A DNA stretch of 64,000 nt from Chondrus crispus (taxonomy: Eukaryota > Rhodophyta > Florideophyceae > Gigartinales > Gigartinaceae): assembly GCF_000350225.1 (NCBI RefSeq), contig NW_005178551.1:337797-401796 (forward strand). Reading direction: 5' to 3'. The translations under genes and the position numbers were made by a program. Shown one piece after another: positions 22,136 through 32,179 of the stretch; position 1 is the first letter of the stretch; each line of letters begins with the position of its first letter. The notes beneath the pieces are model-generated. The model saw nothing but the letters and a program-made list of their open reading frames with translations. It was not told the DNA's origin and ran no database searches.

Positions 22136-22807
22136 TGTAGCATAACCCCCCCTGGGGGACTCTCTTTAGATTAGATCACGATTGATTTAGTTACTTTAGA
22201 GGCCGACGCTCTACAGTACCACCGAGCGTGTCCACGTGCGCCCCACAGCACACGTGCATACGTGTACCCGGCGCGTACGAAGCGCGCACACACGGGTACC
22301 ACGTGTACTGTCAGCACCGATGCTGACAGCGTACAGTGCAGGCCGACCTGCACTACAGTAGACCACTACAGTACCTCGGTACTGTAGTGTTATTATAGAG
22401 GTTTGTATATTAAATATGAGCGGACCGACGGCGGAGGGGAGAGGACAAGCACGAGCTTGTCCAGAACCTACGCCTTTGGTCAAGCTCGCCCCGCTTATTC
22501 TAGATCGGGTTGCCTACAATAGCCCGTATCTAGTTAGGAGCCGAGCGGGCAGGGGACGCGCGAGCACACGTGCGAGCCTAGATCCGCCTCCGCCCGTCAG
22601 CGCTGGTACGTAACCCAGCGCTGCCCCGGGGCGTCGAGGCGTGGATCGACCCGCCCGTGCGCGCGTCCCCGTCCGAACCCGCTCTACCACCACGCTACCC
22701 GGGCCCGCTTCCCGGTTCCGTTAGCTGGGGTTGCTTCCCTTCTCCGATCGGGGTCTCCGCAGGAACTGAGTATACACCCCCCCTCCGTTGGGGGTGTTTA
22801 TACTACA
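22136..22807 (+). repeat. Gypsy 3' LTR
   Basis: 672 bp partner of 15036-15707, two differences seen. Target duplication AGGTA follows at 22808-22812. Confidence 0.95.
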
Positions 22808-23790
22808 AGGTATAGGCCGGAGACATATCCTGTCTGCCCATATGAGGAGCTACCTTGACTGGCATAGGAGAAAGCGAGGTAGGAAGGATTCAAGAGGGAC
22901 GACGGCGTGCGGAATGAGAGGATCGGCGAAAGCGCTTTGATCTCAGCATGCAGCTTGTTCCCATTTATGAGGTCGGCCACATTCAAGCGCCCAACAGCTT
23001 GCCGAAGGTAGCTGGCGGCGAAAGCCGCTTGTGGTAGAATGCCGTGTCCGAGGAAGTTGAGACTTCCAGGAAGAGCTTGATACGCTGTCAACTCTGAAGC
23101 TGTGCACTTGTCTTGGTTCTGTCTTCTCCTTTCCTTTGACACTTCGATTGGAAGAATTTTGTCCACGTACTCCTGCATGTTAATGCTCACCGAGCCACAA
23201 GGCTCTTGGTGGATATGAAGACGATTGAAAACCAAGTCCTTATTCGCAACGTAGCGTCCGACAATGAACCTGCGGAATATGGCTTTGTGAAATTGGTGAA
23301 TGAGGAGAAGGACACCAACAACAAGGAAGTCATCGACAACCTTTGCCACAAGGAGGTCCATCGATCGCGCGGGATTGTATTTGACAAAGAGTTGGAGAAG
23401 ACCCGGTACTTGTACGAATCTTTGAGTGGACATCCATTCTTTGGCAACGAGTTGCCATAGGCGTCCGGATTCGACAATCCCGTATGCAGGCTTGAGGATC
23501 TTCCAGACTGTGCGGGCGCACGAGGCCCAACCTTTAGGCGGCCTGACCCATATGTCTCTGGGAAATGGACCAGCCTGCAAGTAAGCTTCCTTGATTTCGA
23601 TTGAGGCAATTGAGAAGGACATTATCGCCGCAAGGGATAGCACGATTCTAATGATTGGGAACAGAGCTGTAGCAGAGTCCTTGCGGACAAACTCCTTGTC
23701 TCGATCCCTATTCCCGTGTGGGACAAGGCGACACTTCAGCTTCAGCTTTCCTCCTTCTCCGTCGGTCTTTGTGGTATAAACCCGTGCCAC
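22808..23790 (-). pseudogene. Copia reverse transcriptase and start of RNase H
   Basis: The frame runs leftward from VARVYTTKTDGEGGKLKLK through CRLVPHGNRDRD, SIASIEIKEAYLQAG, WKILKPAYGIVESGRLW and VAKVVDDFLVVG (the YVDD box equivalent) to GQTGYVSGLYL. This order is diagnostic of Copia reverse transcriptase. Two active-site positions look altered: the first catalytic Asp box reads IEIK rather than the usual D-x-K, and the RNase H 'SDAS' reads SYAS. With the frameshifts elsewhere this supports an inactive copy. The frame is cut at 22807 by the Gypsy element and continues at 15035. Confidence 0.9.
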
Positions 23791-24377
23791 TGTAGTACCC
23801 TTTTCGCGCTACTCGTGTACACGTGTATCTAGATAACTCAAGTACCCCGACGTACAGTACCAAGCCCATTTACACCAGCCTTGCTCGCTTTCGACACGCG
23901 CACACGTGGACCTACTACCGCGCTTGTACACGTGTGTATTATAACGCGACCTCGTGAGCTCTAGCTGTTACATCTCGACCGCGATCTAGTACAGCATATA
24001 GTGTCGTTGGCGCTTGCGCCGGGTGGGTTTGGGGACAAGTAACCAAGGACCAAGGACGCGACTCTCGTTCTCGGATTTGCGCGGTACTAACTAACTTCTT
24101 CTCGTTCACGCTCTCTCGTTCTCCTCGCTCGCGCCCTAGGACTCTCGTGGCCACGTCGCGTGTTGCCTCCCTGCTGGCGCGCGTGGTTCGCTGGCCGTGT
24201 GTTACCCCCGCTGGGTCGAGAGCACCGCGTCGTTCGCTTCTAGTCTCCGTGGTTCGCGAGCACACCCAGGTTCTACAGTCGCCCGAAAGCCTCTACCACT
24301 TCCCCCTAGCTACCTAGTACACGACCGCACGAACGACCCTTGTTTTAGCACGTGACCACGTTTCGCGTTCCACTACA
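23791..24377. mobile_element. LTR-like insertion inside the Copia reverse transcriptase
   Basis: The Copia frame is interrupted between FFQIKT (right, ending near 24378) and VARVYTT (left, from 23790). The 587 bp in between starts TGTAGTACCC and ends TTCCACTACA, the TG...CA shape of an LTR, and resembles the Gypsy LTR in its ends and its ACACGTGTA-rich composition. No clear five-base target duplication is visible (GCCAC versus GTCTT), so the exact borders are uncertain. Confidence 0.55.
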
Positions 24378-24499
24378 GTCTTGATTTGAAAGAAGTGGTG
24401 GGAGGAAATCACATTGGCATTTCGTGGAAGTTCCCCATACGGAACTTCTTTGTACGCCTCGGCTTGTGCGTAGTTCTCTTTCCCTTCGGCTATGGCCTG
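24378..24499 (-). pseudogene. Copia pol linker segment (before reverse transcriptase)
   Basis: Encodes IAEGKENYAQAEAYKEVPYG, then ELPRNANVISSHHFFQIKT, the standard Copia region leading into the reverse transcriptase ('...NVISSHHFF.IK'). It is an island between two LTR insertions. Confidence 0.85.
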
Positions 24500-25238
24500 T
24501 GTAGTATAACCCCCCCTTGGGGCTTTTTAGTTGGATTGGATCAACAACAGGATCCCCTACTGTAGAGCTCGACGCTCTACAGTACAACCGCGCGTGTCCA
24601 CGTGTACACCACGGGGACCAGGGACACGCGCATACACGTGCACACGTGTACCACGCGCGAACGAAGCGCGCACGCACCACGGGTGATACGTGTACTGTCA
24701 GCCTCGACATAGCTGACAGTATTACAGTGCAGACCGACCTGCACTACAGTAGCCCACTACAGTACCTCGGTACACAAAACAATCTATCATAACCCTACAG
24801 TACCGAGGTACTGTAGGGTTATGATAGATTGTTTTGTATATTAAATATGGAGCGGACCGGCGGCGGTGGAGGGGGACAAGCACGGACTTGTCACCCACCG
24901 ACCGTCAAGGTCCGACTTCTCGCTTATTCTAAGGTGACGCTCGCTAATTACCTTAGAGGCGGCACCGAGCGCGGGTTGAGGACGCACGCGGTACGCCCAC
25001 GAGCCGGCTCCGCCTCCGCCCATCGGTACTGGATCGTTACCAAGTACCGCGCCGGGGCGTCGAGGCGTCGAACCGCTCGCGCGTACAGGCGTCCTCCCCG
25101 TTCCCGCTCTACCACGCTACTCGGGCTCGCTGCCCGGTGCCGTTAGCTAGTGTCCTGCTTCATCCCCGTCTTCCGGATCGGACGGGGTCTCGGTCGAACT
25201 GTGCATACACCCCTCTCGCTGTGGGTGTTTATGCTACG
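24500..25238 (+). mobile_element. Solo LTR related to the Gypsy LTR
   Basis: 739 bp from TGTAGTATAACCC to TTTATGCTACG, flanked by GCCTG on both sides (24495-24499, 25239-25243). Its layout follows the 672 bp Gypsy LTR: the same start, central CACTACAGTACCTCGG region and TATATTAAATATGGAG stretch, and the same GGGTGTTTAT end. The last base appears mutated from A to G. No internal element sequence is present, so this is a solo LTR left by recombination between two LTRs. It carries a 31 bp inverted duplication at 24774-24837. Confidence 0.88.
24774..24837. repeat. Perfect 31 bp inverted repeat in solo LTR
   Basis: Arms 24774-24804 and 24807-24837 are exact reverse complements with a 2 bp centre. 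The Gypsy LTR has only the right-hand half, so the left arm is an inverted duplication of the promoter-like segment. Confidence 0.93.
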
Positions 25239-27009
25239 GCCTGGTCGACGATCCCTCGCGGAGCAAATCGGAGTTTGAATTCAGAGGTGGGCTTATTCCC
25301 AACTACCTCTTGAATTTGTTGAAGGACCTTTTGCTTCGACGATGCAAGGTGGAAATGCAGATTCGAAGGAGCTAGAACTGCAGCGTTTCTTATGTCTTTC
25401 TCCGGCTGTGGAGGCTCGTGTGTTGAGTTTAAATCGAGACTCCTGGTTGGAGGTGAGACTGGATCCGTGTTCCAAACAAGGAGTTGCAGCGATTGACGGA
25501 CTTTGGATTGACGTCGAGTGGAGGGTTGTTCAACCTCGTCGGCTTCGAGGATGCTAGTAAGCTCCTTGATGTCGGGTGGGTCGCCCACAGCGCCTCTTCT
25601 TCCCTGAACTCAGAGATGTCCTTCGGATCGCCGGGGGGCTCCAAGTCGGGGGGGCTGGCTTGATTTGCTGCTTCTCCCCGGCTTGCAGAAGCTTCCAGTC
25701 TGTTTGGTGGCAACACGTCATCCAAATTCCGCACATCTTCTAACTCCGAGAAGAGCGGGGGAGGTGCCGATGTTGGAGGGAACATGCCTTCTTCAAAGTT
25801 CTCATCAATGACGGAGTATGACCGCGGGAATACGAAGTCCATGCCATCCAACTCAGCCAGTAGGGGAGCGGACGGGGCTTTCCGGACATCCTCATATACC
25901 GCCCTTATAGGCTTGCCAATATGGTCTTGTCGCCTTGAAAGGACAACGAAGTGAGACTTTGGGTTGCGCACGTAGGGGTGTTCCCACGATCCAAACTTGG
26001 GACCTCGCTTGAAGTAATACACGGGGTCACCACGTGATAGCTGGTCAGCCTGAACCACTTGTAGAGATCGGGACCTATCGAGAAGCCTCAAAGCTCTTCG
26101 TGCCACTTGCTCGTTATGCGCAGTGATAAGATCAGCACCCAGCTTTGCTTGGGGAAGACCAACAAGCGACGGAGGGTAACCCCGAGTCATCTCGAAGCTG
26201 CTTAGTGTCTTGCTTTCGTATAGAATGTTGCTGAGGAACACGGCACGTGAGACCACGTCTTTCCTTTTGACCGAGTCGACAACACACGCCGAAGAGTTTG
26301 ACGCATGCTTCAGCAGACGTTGGATCAGCACACGGACAACGGCATTCTTCCTTTCCACAACTCCGAGTTTGTTATGACGTCGGGCTGGACAGGGTTCAAA
26401 ACGTATTGCGAGATACCTTAGGGCGTCGGAAAAACGGGAGTTGAAGAACTCGATGTCTTCCGATATAATTGACGGTGCACCGTGAAAGTTTATCCATGCG
26501 ACTTCCAACTGCCGAGCTGCTTCGTCCATCTCACGGGTCCGCATCAGGGATGTTACTGAATACCCCGTATGGAAATCCACCATGTGCAAGATGGGGGCTT
26601 CCTCAAACTCCGCACAGAAAAAGAAGTCAAGTTGGACATGGTTGTTGAACGAGGTGAGTATTTTCCCAAAGGATATCCTCCGCGATTGGAGCGGGCGGCC
26701 TTTTTCCTTGCAGCTAGTGCACTTCTCTACGGCTCTCTGAAGTGCTTGTTGTAGCACAGGAGTCATCACACCTCCTCGACGGCACAGCGTCACCATTTCT
26801 TGAAAAGCAAGGTTTGAATATCCATGAAGCTTGTTGGCGAAACGACTGGCGATTCTGCCATATCGAAACCTTGCCTTCATGGTTACTGCTGGTGGGATGC
26901 TGGACGCATAGAGACTTCGGTGGAGAAGAACGTCACAAAGGAGGACGTTTTGGAGTCCAAAATTTGGACGGTACGACTGGAAGGAATGTGCGAACCGTAT
27001 CTGGGTCAC
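25239..27009 (-). pseudogene. Copia integrase and following pol region
   Basis: The frame 27009 to 25429 encodes a Copia integrase. It has a zinc-binding C-x2-C (KCTSCKEKGR), then NHVQLDFFF with the first Asp and MVDFHTGYS. GAPSIISEDIEFFN carries the second Asp and KLGVVERKNAVV the Glu. A long variable region rich in Pro and Asp follows. Near 25500 the frame shifts, and 25588 to 25239 continues with FKLRFAPRGIVDQA up to the solo LTR at 25238. Upstream near 26990 another frame change links it to the protease. Confidence 0.9.
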
Positions 27010-27540
27010 TCGACATTGTCGGTTCGGTGTACGTCTTGAACGTGAGACGTTTTGACGAGAGGTTTCTCACGCCTTTCGGAATAACCAAAAGGTTCTCTGG
27101 TCCAAGCTGGTAAGACCGGTGAAGGATCTCGTCACCCAGAAACAGGAACCCATCTCCTCTCGTGACGTAGAACGGAATTTCTGCCTCCGTCCCACTCATG
27201 TCGGCCACGGGGAGGTCCCAAACCCCAATAGTGACCTCGGCGTCGCTACAGCTTTTGCCATATCCGTGCAAGAACGGTTCACAGTCCAGTCGTCGAAGTT
27301 TGAAAGGAATGTTAATGGCAGTGCAGAGGGCTGCGGCGCAAGCAATTCCTCCAACACTTCCGGGACATCCCGGATCTATAATGGGATTTGGATCCGGAAT
27401 TCTCGGATTAATATCGGAGGTGGCTCCGGGTGGCTGACTAGGCTTGCCTGTTTGACGAGCCGCCGGAGCCTCTCCGAAAAAACGAGGGGTGCGCTCCAGA
27501 GCTCCCGTCACCGAGGTCCCGGCGCGTCCTCTTTTTCATG
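26933..27540 (-). pseudogene. Copia aspartic protease region
   Basis: Leftward, IIDPGCPGSVGGIACAAAL is followed by IPFKLRRLDCEPFLHGYG, VWDLPVADMSG and GDGFLFLGDEILHRS, the typical Copia protease order. The active-site triplet that is normally D-T-G or D-S-G reads D-P-G here. The frame then passes into the integrase frame through a shift near 26990. Confidence 0.75.
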
Positions 27541-28746
27541 GTGAAGGCGCTGGGTTCCTTGCACTCTGTTTCTCCTCTGTAGTGACCACGCTCCCCGCAG
27601 TCATAGAAAATGGACTGGGTTTCGTGGTCTGAAGACAGCTGCCCCTTGCGACTGCCTCAAGGTGCGTTTCCACGGCTAGAGGGTGGACCCGTTCGAATGT
27701 CCTTCTTCTGCCCATGACGTGGGCCGACCTCAGATAGCCTGTCAAAAATGCTTCCTGAGCCAGTCTTGCCATGGGTATCAATGAGGGACTTAACTTTGCG
27801 GTCAACCAAAGCTTGAACGTTCTTCATAGAGAATTGGGGAGCATCCATTGAGGTTGTTTGGGTCAGATTTCTGAGCACGATCACCGCGTCGTCAAGGTTG
27901 AGCCTGCAAGAAGTGTGCCGCGGCAGGAACAAGTCAGCGACTGACGTTTTGGCAGCATTCTTCTCTGCAGTCACCTTTAGGTCTTGGACTGCAATGTCCA
28001 AGGAGCGGATGAAACTGATGGTTTGCGATCGGAAATCGGACAGGGCCTTCTTGTACTCATCGGCCGTAGACTCGGACTCACGGAGTGGAACGTCAACCTT
28101 CTTAAGCTTCTCAGATATCTTGAGAACTTCCTCGAGATGCACCTTGGATACCCTTTCCGGTGTCGCCGACTGCCGACTCCTCCTTGTTCCGGGCTTCTCC
28201 ATGAGAGATTAGTTGGGGCTTGGCGTTGGTTAAGGTCTCTTCCTCTATGTTGGCGTTGTTGAGGAGGAAAATGGCCAAAACTTCACCTATCTGCGAAGAA
28301 GAAGAAGTGCTGGCGTGCAGCAAGTGCTTGGCTGCCAAACTTCGGAACCTTGAAACGAAACTGGAGAGCTTCTCGTTTCTGTCTCGGCGACACGATGTAA
28401 CCTTCTGGTATGATGCGATGAGCCTTGTGACCATGGAGATCGGTGGATTTATAGCGACAAGCTCGACTATAAACAGTGCCGCTTGCCCGGGATCATCCAT
28501 CTGAAGATAGTCGAGCTGTGCTTTAGACTGGGCTTCATCGACAATCGCCTTCTGAGCTTCTGGGAGCCCGCGCTCATAGAGCGTGCGTCCCAGAAGCTTG
28601 AACATCGTCTGAAAAGTGCGATCCGTGCCTTGATCGTGGGCGACTTCGAGTGAGTCGACCCACTGTCCAACCTTTTTGCGCCAGGCTTCTAGATCGCCAT
28701 CGGCGGCGAACAGGGGCGGATCGAAGAATCCTGATAGTTTGCTCAT
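27541..28746 (-). pseudogene. Copia Gag, frame-broken
   Basis: Starts at ATG 28746 (MSKLSGFFDPPLFAADGDLE), 20 bp downstream of the 5' LTR in element orientation. The first 200 codons have the all-helical look of a Copia Gag (WVDSLEVAHDQGTDRTFQTM; FVSRFRSLAAKHLL). Near 28195 the frame shifts into 28202-27657, which is a long helical, Lys/Glu-rich segment. Near 27600-27555 a zinc-knuckle-like FYDCGERGHYRGETEC is readable in a third phase; its first Cys is replaced by Phe. The gene is therefore decayed, in line with the LTR divergence. Confidence 0.8.
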
Positions 28747-28751
28747 CTTTC

Positions 28752-28766
28752 CCCTGGGCCCATAAC
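28752..28766 (-). promoter_or_regulatory. Copia primer-binding site, half-tRNA-iMet type
   Basis: Directly after the 5' LTR the element reads GTTATGGGCCCAG. This is complementary to the anticodon region of eukaryotic initiator tRNA-Met (CTGGGCCCATAAC), the priming mode known for Drosophila copia, which uses a cleaved half-tRNA. Confidence 0.85.
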
Positions 28767-29053
28767 TGTGGGAGAACGGGAACGATGAGGTTAGTAGTAG
28801 CCGCGATCTTCGCGGGCAGTGGCGGGAGAAAGGAGTGGCGAGAGTGAGGGGGACGGGGATACTTCGGACGAAGAGTCTCGCGACTTTTCGCAGGCGCTGT
28901 AAGAGGGTAGCAAGCTACCCCCGAGGGTCGGTCGAGATACCACCCTCGGACTTTTATCTCGCCGGATTTCCCGCCGCCGCTTCGCGCGGATAATTTCCCT
29001 TTTTTCCCAGATTTAGGGCTAAACAAATAAACTTCAATTTCTGTATTCCCACA
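28767..29053 (-). repeat. Copia 5' LTR
   Basis: 287 bp partner of 12450-12736, about 16 mismatches. Followed by target duplication TGAAC at 29054-29058. Confidence 0.93.
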
Positions 29054-29308
29054 TGAACAATTTAAGGGAGGACAGTGGGTGCAAGCAGAAATGACCACTT
29101 CGCCACTTCGCTACATTTAGGCCAATCACAGGCCTCAAAATATGGCGCGCGCCGGCCAGATTTCATCATCTGGGTCGGCCCCGCAGGGGTCGATCCAGTT
29201 CGCCACTTGCCAACCAATTCTGGGAATAGGTCATAAACCGGCCAAAGTAGGGCACTCGGCAGATGGGAAAGCTGCCGCAAAGCCGCAGTGCGCGCAGCAA
29301 AACTCACC

Positions 29309-30526
29309 ATGGCGACCTTGAGCTCTCACCGTCGGGCTCGAGCGGCTGCTGTTGCATCATGTGTAGCTGGTTTTGCAGCTGCATGGGGGTTGTGGCAGAT
29401 AATCCGTTGGCGATTCCGCTGTCAAGGTCGTCAAAAAGCGAGGCGCGCACGGCCACCCCCGAAATATCGCCGCGCCGCCCTGCTGCGCCCGCTACGTCAT
29501 CAGAAGGCTACCCCATGGAACCAGATGCTGTCCTGCGGATTGGATGTTGACTTTTTGGTGAGTACAAACTTCACCAAGGCGCTCGTTCTGGAGAACATTC
29601 TGCCGTACTTGGCAACCGAGCGCAGTCGGTTTAATTTTGGAAGCCCGTATAGACAAGGACCGAAAACAACAGGGCGAAAGCCTTTACTGGATACTGTAGA
29701 TCTTCTTGGAATGGCCCTTTGGTGCTTGAAGACTACGGGTACGATGTACAGTCTGTGCCCAATTTTCGGAATCGTAGGGAGCAGCATCGGTGTGTGGATG
29801 GACTACAGTTTAGAAGTTCTCTTGCGTGTGGTAAAGCGTAAGAAGGAGTTCGAGATCCGCTGGCCTACTCACGACGATCAGAAAGCGTCGGCAGCACCCT
29901 TGGAAAATAACAGAATCAATGAGCCGCTGTTACAGGGCGTTTTTGCCGTGACAGATGGAGGACGAATGGCCTGTGCGGACTTTACAAACGCAAACTTGCA
30001 AAATGCCTACTTTGAGGGATACACCCAGGCTGTCGAAGTCACAAACCTTTTCGTCTTCAACTTTTTCCGGGAGTTGATCCATGCTGCGGTAAACTACCCC
30101 GGTAGCTAGCATGATACCAAATTGGCAGCGGTTTCTGGGTTGTATTATCCCAAGCTTTCGGATGAGTTTACTAAACCTGGAATGGCGCTTCTGGGAGACA
30201 GCGCATTCGTTAATAATGTCCGTGTTACGAATGGAAAGATTCTAAGGGGCCGTAAGAGCAACAAGACGCACGACATCCCGTGCTCTAATTCCCTTGCTGC
30301 TGTAGATATTATCCTACAAAGGGTCATGCCGAGTGAGCGCCAAACGGCTGAATGGGGTATTCGCACGTTAAAAGGGCCATTCTCGAGATTGAAAGTCCCC
30401 CTCCCTGCAGATTCAACAACCCGACTTCGTTTACTAACGCTATGTTGCCATCTTCTTAACTTTCGTACCGGTTTTGTTGGTCTAAATGAGATTAGAACCA
30501 AGTACGCTCGACAACAGAACGAATAA
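29309..30526 (+). pseudogene. PIF/Harbinger transposase with one in-frame stop
   Basis: Harbinger transposases cut and paste DNA at 3 bp targets. From ATG 29309 the frame runs to a TAG at 30107-30109 and then continues in the same phase to 30526. Around the stop the protein reads AAVNYPGS, stop, HDTKLAAVSGLYYP. Family members have Trp (or a similar residue) between 'PGS' and 'HD', so one TGG-to-TAG change explains it. The catalytic triad is visible: FAVTDGGR (Asp), HD (Asp) right after the stop, and QTAEWGIRTLKGPFSRLK (Glu). Restored length would be about 405 residues, normal for the family. The first 60 residues are Arg/Ala-rich. A Myb-like partner gene lies downstream in convergent orientation. 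Confidence 0.88.
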
Positions 30527-30865
30527 AGCCTAATTCACTCCGTATTCGCCAATCCCATGGCCCATACGTTCCGTGTGGGTACAGGCTGTTACTGTACATG
30601 GAGCAAGGGACCGAACGCCTCGCTGGCTTGGCTGCAAATCATCGATATAACTATTTCAATGACCTCATCCGGCTAGGTCTGCGTAGGGCTGTGCACGAAA
30701 AAGGCAGGAACAAGACAAACAACCAGCAACAGCAGAAAGCGCAACGAACCGCACTCATGCTTCCGATTTTCCCCCTCCTAGCAATTCTTCCAGCTGCAGC
30801 AGCAATCCCAGCAGCCGCCTGCTACTGCATTCCCCCCTGCCCACTCACCCATCTCACTTTTCCTG
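30527..30865. other. Spacer between Harbinger genes; no gene seen
   Basis: Convergent 3' ends. A 93-codon open frame (30598-30879, plus) ending in Ala/Pro-rich residues shows no family resemblance. Confidence 0.4.
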
Positions 30866-31824
30866 TCACTCGTCGATAGGCGCCGTAGGCGTGACCTTGT
30901 TTCTATCCTGCGAAAGATTTTTTATCATGTCCGACATCTCCCGCAGCAGCTCATTCGTGGGTAGCAGGCTTTCACGGACCTCCTCCTTCACGGCCTTCTT
31001 GATGTCTTCGTGGCTCATGGCGTCCCCAGCCTCACCTGCCCCATCAAACAGAGATCTAGAATTGCTTCCCATGTGGTCTGTCATCTTCTCAAACTGGCCT
31101 AAGAACTGTTTGTCGGTGCTGGTAGAGTTGTGCGACAGCGGTGTTGATGTCGCTGTGGTCCCTGTAGCTCCTACTTTCGTTTCTTCTGACGCGCTCCTAT
31201 AACGTGAACCCCCTCAGCTTCTTCAGTTTCCCAATGCCCTCCCGCCGCCAAGCTATCTTCCTCAACCTCCTCATCGGTGTCTCCTAGAACACGTGCCGCG
31301 CACTTGTTCTGGATCGCACGCGCTACGTGCTTGGCCTTGCGAACCGGTGAGGGGCATGAAGGGTCGCCTGTCTTTTTATTTGCGTTTGCCAATTTGTCGA
31401 ACTTGTTCTTAGTTGAGTCATGGTTTCTTGGAGGTCGATCGTTTTCTACAGCCCACGTAGCGTAGCGGTCCGCTACTATAGCCCCATGATTTGCACCTAG
31501 TGGTTCTACTGCGCCAACGAACTCCAGCAGCATTTTAATATATTCTTTCGAATAGTTCAAAGAACCTGCCCTTGTTTGCGTAGAGCCTCGCTTAGCAGGC
31601 TTCGGCGCAGGATTCTGCTGAGAGGGTAAAGGAAGAGGAGGGGTTGACGATGCGAGAGGCGGGGGAGGGCCGGAAACGAGGTCGATTGTGTCGGACGAGG
31701 GGCTGCCGGCGGTGTCGAGGGCAGTCGCGACTTGGGCCACTGCTTGAGCTTGGTGAGGGGCAGCTTGGCCTGAAGGGATGGTCGGCCTGGAGCCGTCTGA
31801 TGGTGTGGGGAGGATGGTGGCCAT
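30866..31824 (-). pseudogene. Myb/SANT-like DNA-binding partner of Harbinger transposase
   Basis: Harbinger elements usually encode a second, Myb-like protein that helps the transposase bind its ends. The frame from ATG 31824 (MATILPTPSDGS) has a Pro/Ser/Gln-rich start, then the DNA-binding region LLEFVGAVEPLGANHGAIVA, WAVENDRPPRNHDSTKNKFD and KTGDPSCPSPVRKAKHVARA. This is the pattern of the Myb-like domain found with Harbinger-type elements in protists (I think DUF6818-type). It stops after ARQKKRK at 31171. In the next phase the protein clearly continues (TDKQFLGQFEKMTDHMG, then a helical KKAVKEEVRESLLPTNELL) to a stop at 30866. One frameshift near 31180 thus separates the acidic middle from a coiled-coil-like tail. 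Confidence 0.72.
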
Positions 31825-32153
31825 TTGGGCAAAGAGATTGTGGTGGGATTGAAGTGCGTGGGCACGCTCGGTAGGGTTTACCCCGCAGCCAGACACACGC
31901 ATGGATAGGGTACAAACAACAAGGCCTGGGAAGTGGCGGAGTGGTGAATTGGGAAAATTGGGGGTTTTTGAACACTTCTCATAAACTGGCGATTTAGTAA
32001 TCTGACGGTTCCTGGTTGCACCAAGTGGGGGGGATTCAGAGTTCCAGATTTTTTTTGGTGGCCGCGCCGGTCTGAGTAGGTACACGTGTACACGTCTGAG
32101 AAGCCGTGACATCGTCAGAAAAGCGAACCATTGGCGTAACGAACTATTCAAAT

Positions 32154-32177
32154 GCGAACTATTGAGGAGTCCCCCTG
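32154..32177. repeat. Right terminal repeat matching the pogo-like left end
   Basis: GCGAACTATTGAGGAGTCCC and CCCTG, then TA. In inverse orientation this matches the terminus at 11909 (CTCAATAGTTCGC core shared). Extra AACTATT repeats lie just inside at 32140-32147, as on the left side. Confidence 0.55.
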
Positions 32178-32179
32178 TA

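Larger units (their letters stand above)
15036..22807 (+). mobile_element. Gypsy (chromovirus-type) LTR element lacking reverse transcriptase
   Basis: 7772 bp, bounded by identical-length 672 bp LTRs (TGTAGCATAAC...TATACTACA). AGGTA stands on both sides (15031-15035, 22808-22812). Rightward it encodes a Gag-like region with a zinc knuckle and an integrase with chromodomain. No protease, reverse transcriptase or RNase H is found, and about 3 kb of apparently non-coding DNA follows the integrase. The two LTRs differ at only two positions that I could find (A/G at 15236 vs 22336, A/T at 15471 vs 22571), so the insertion is very recent. The gag frame is nevertheless broken, suggesting that the element was already non-autonomous when it was copied. 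Confidence 0.92.
12450..29053 (-). mobile_element. Copia (Ty1-type) LTR retrotransposon with nested insertions
   Basis: Two 287 bp LTRs (12450-12736 and 28767-29053), each TGTGGG...CCCACA, are flanked by the same five bases TGAAC (12445-12449 and 29054-29058), a proper target duplication. The internal part reads right to left: Gag, protease, integrase, reverse transcriptase, RNase H, which is the Copia gene order. The LTRs differ at about 16 of 287 positions by eye (about 5-6 percent), so this is an old insertion. The pol frame carries several frameshifts. Three younger LTR insertions interrupt it: 15036-22807, 23791-24377 and 24500-25238. About 1.8 kb of extra sequence with rightward open frames lies between RNase H and the 3' LTR. 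Confidence 0.93.

Noticed and set aside
29054-29105. Left terminal repeat of the Harbinger element
   Set aside because: A weak match (CCACTTCGCCACTTC against CCACTCCGCCACTTC near 31945, inverse) was seen, but without a 3 bp duplication, so no border is claimed.
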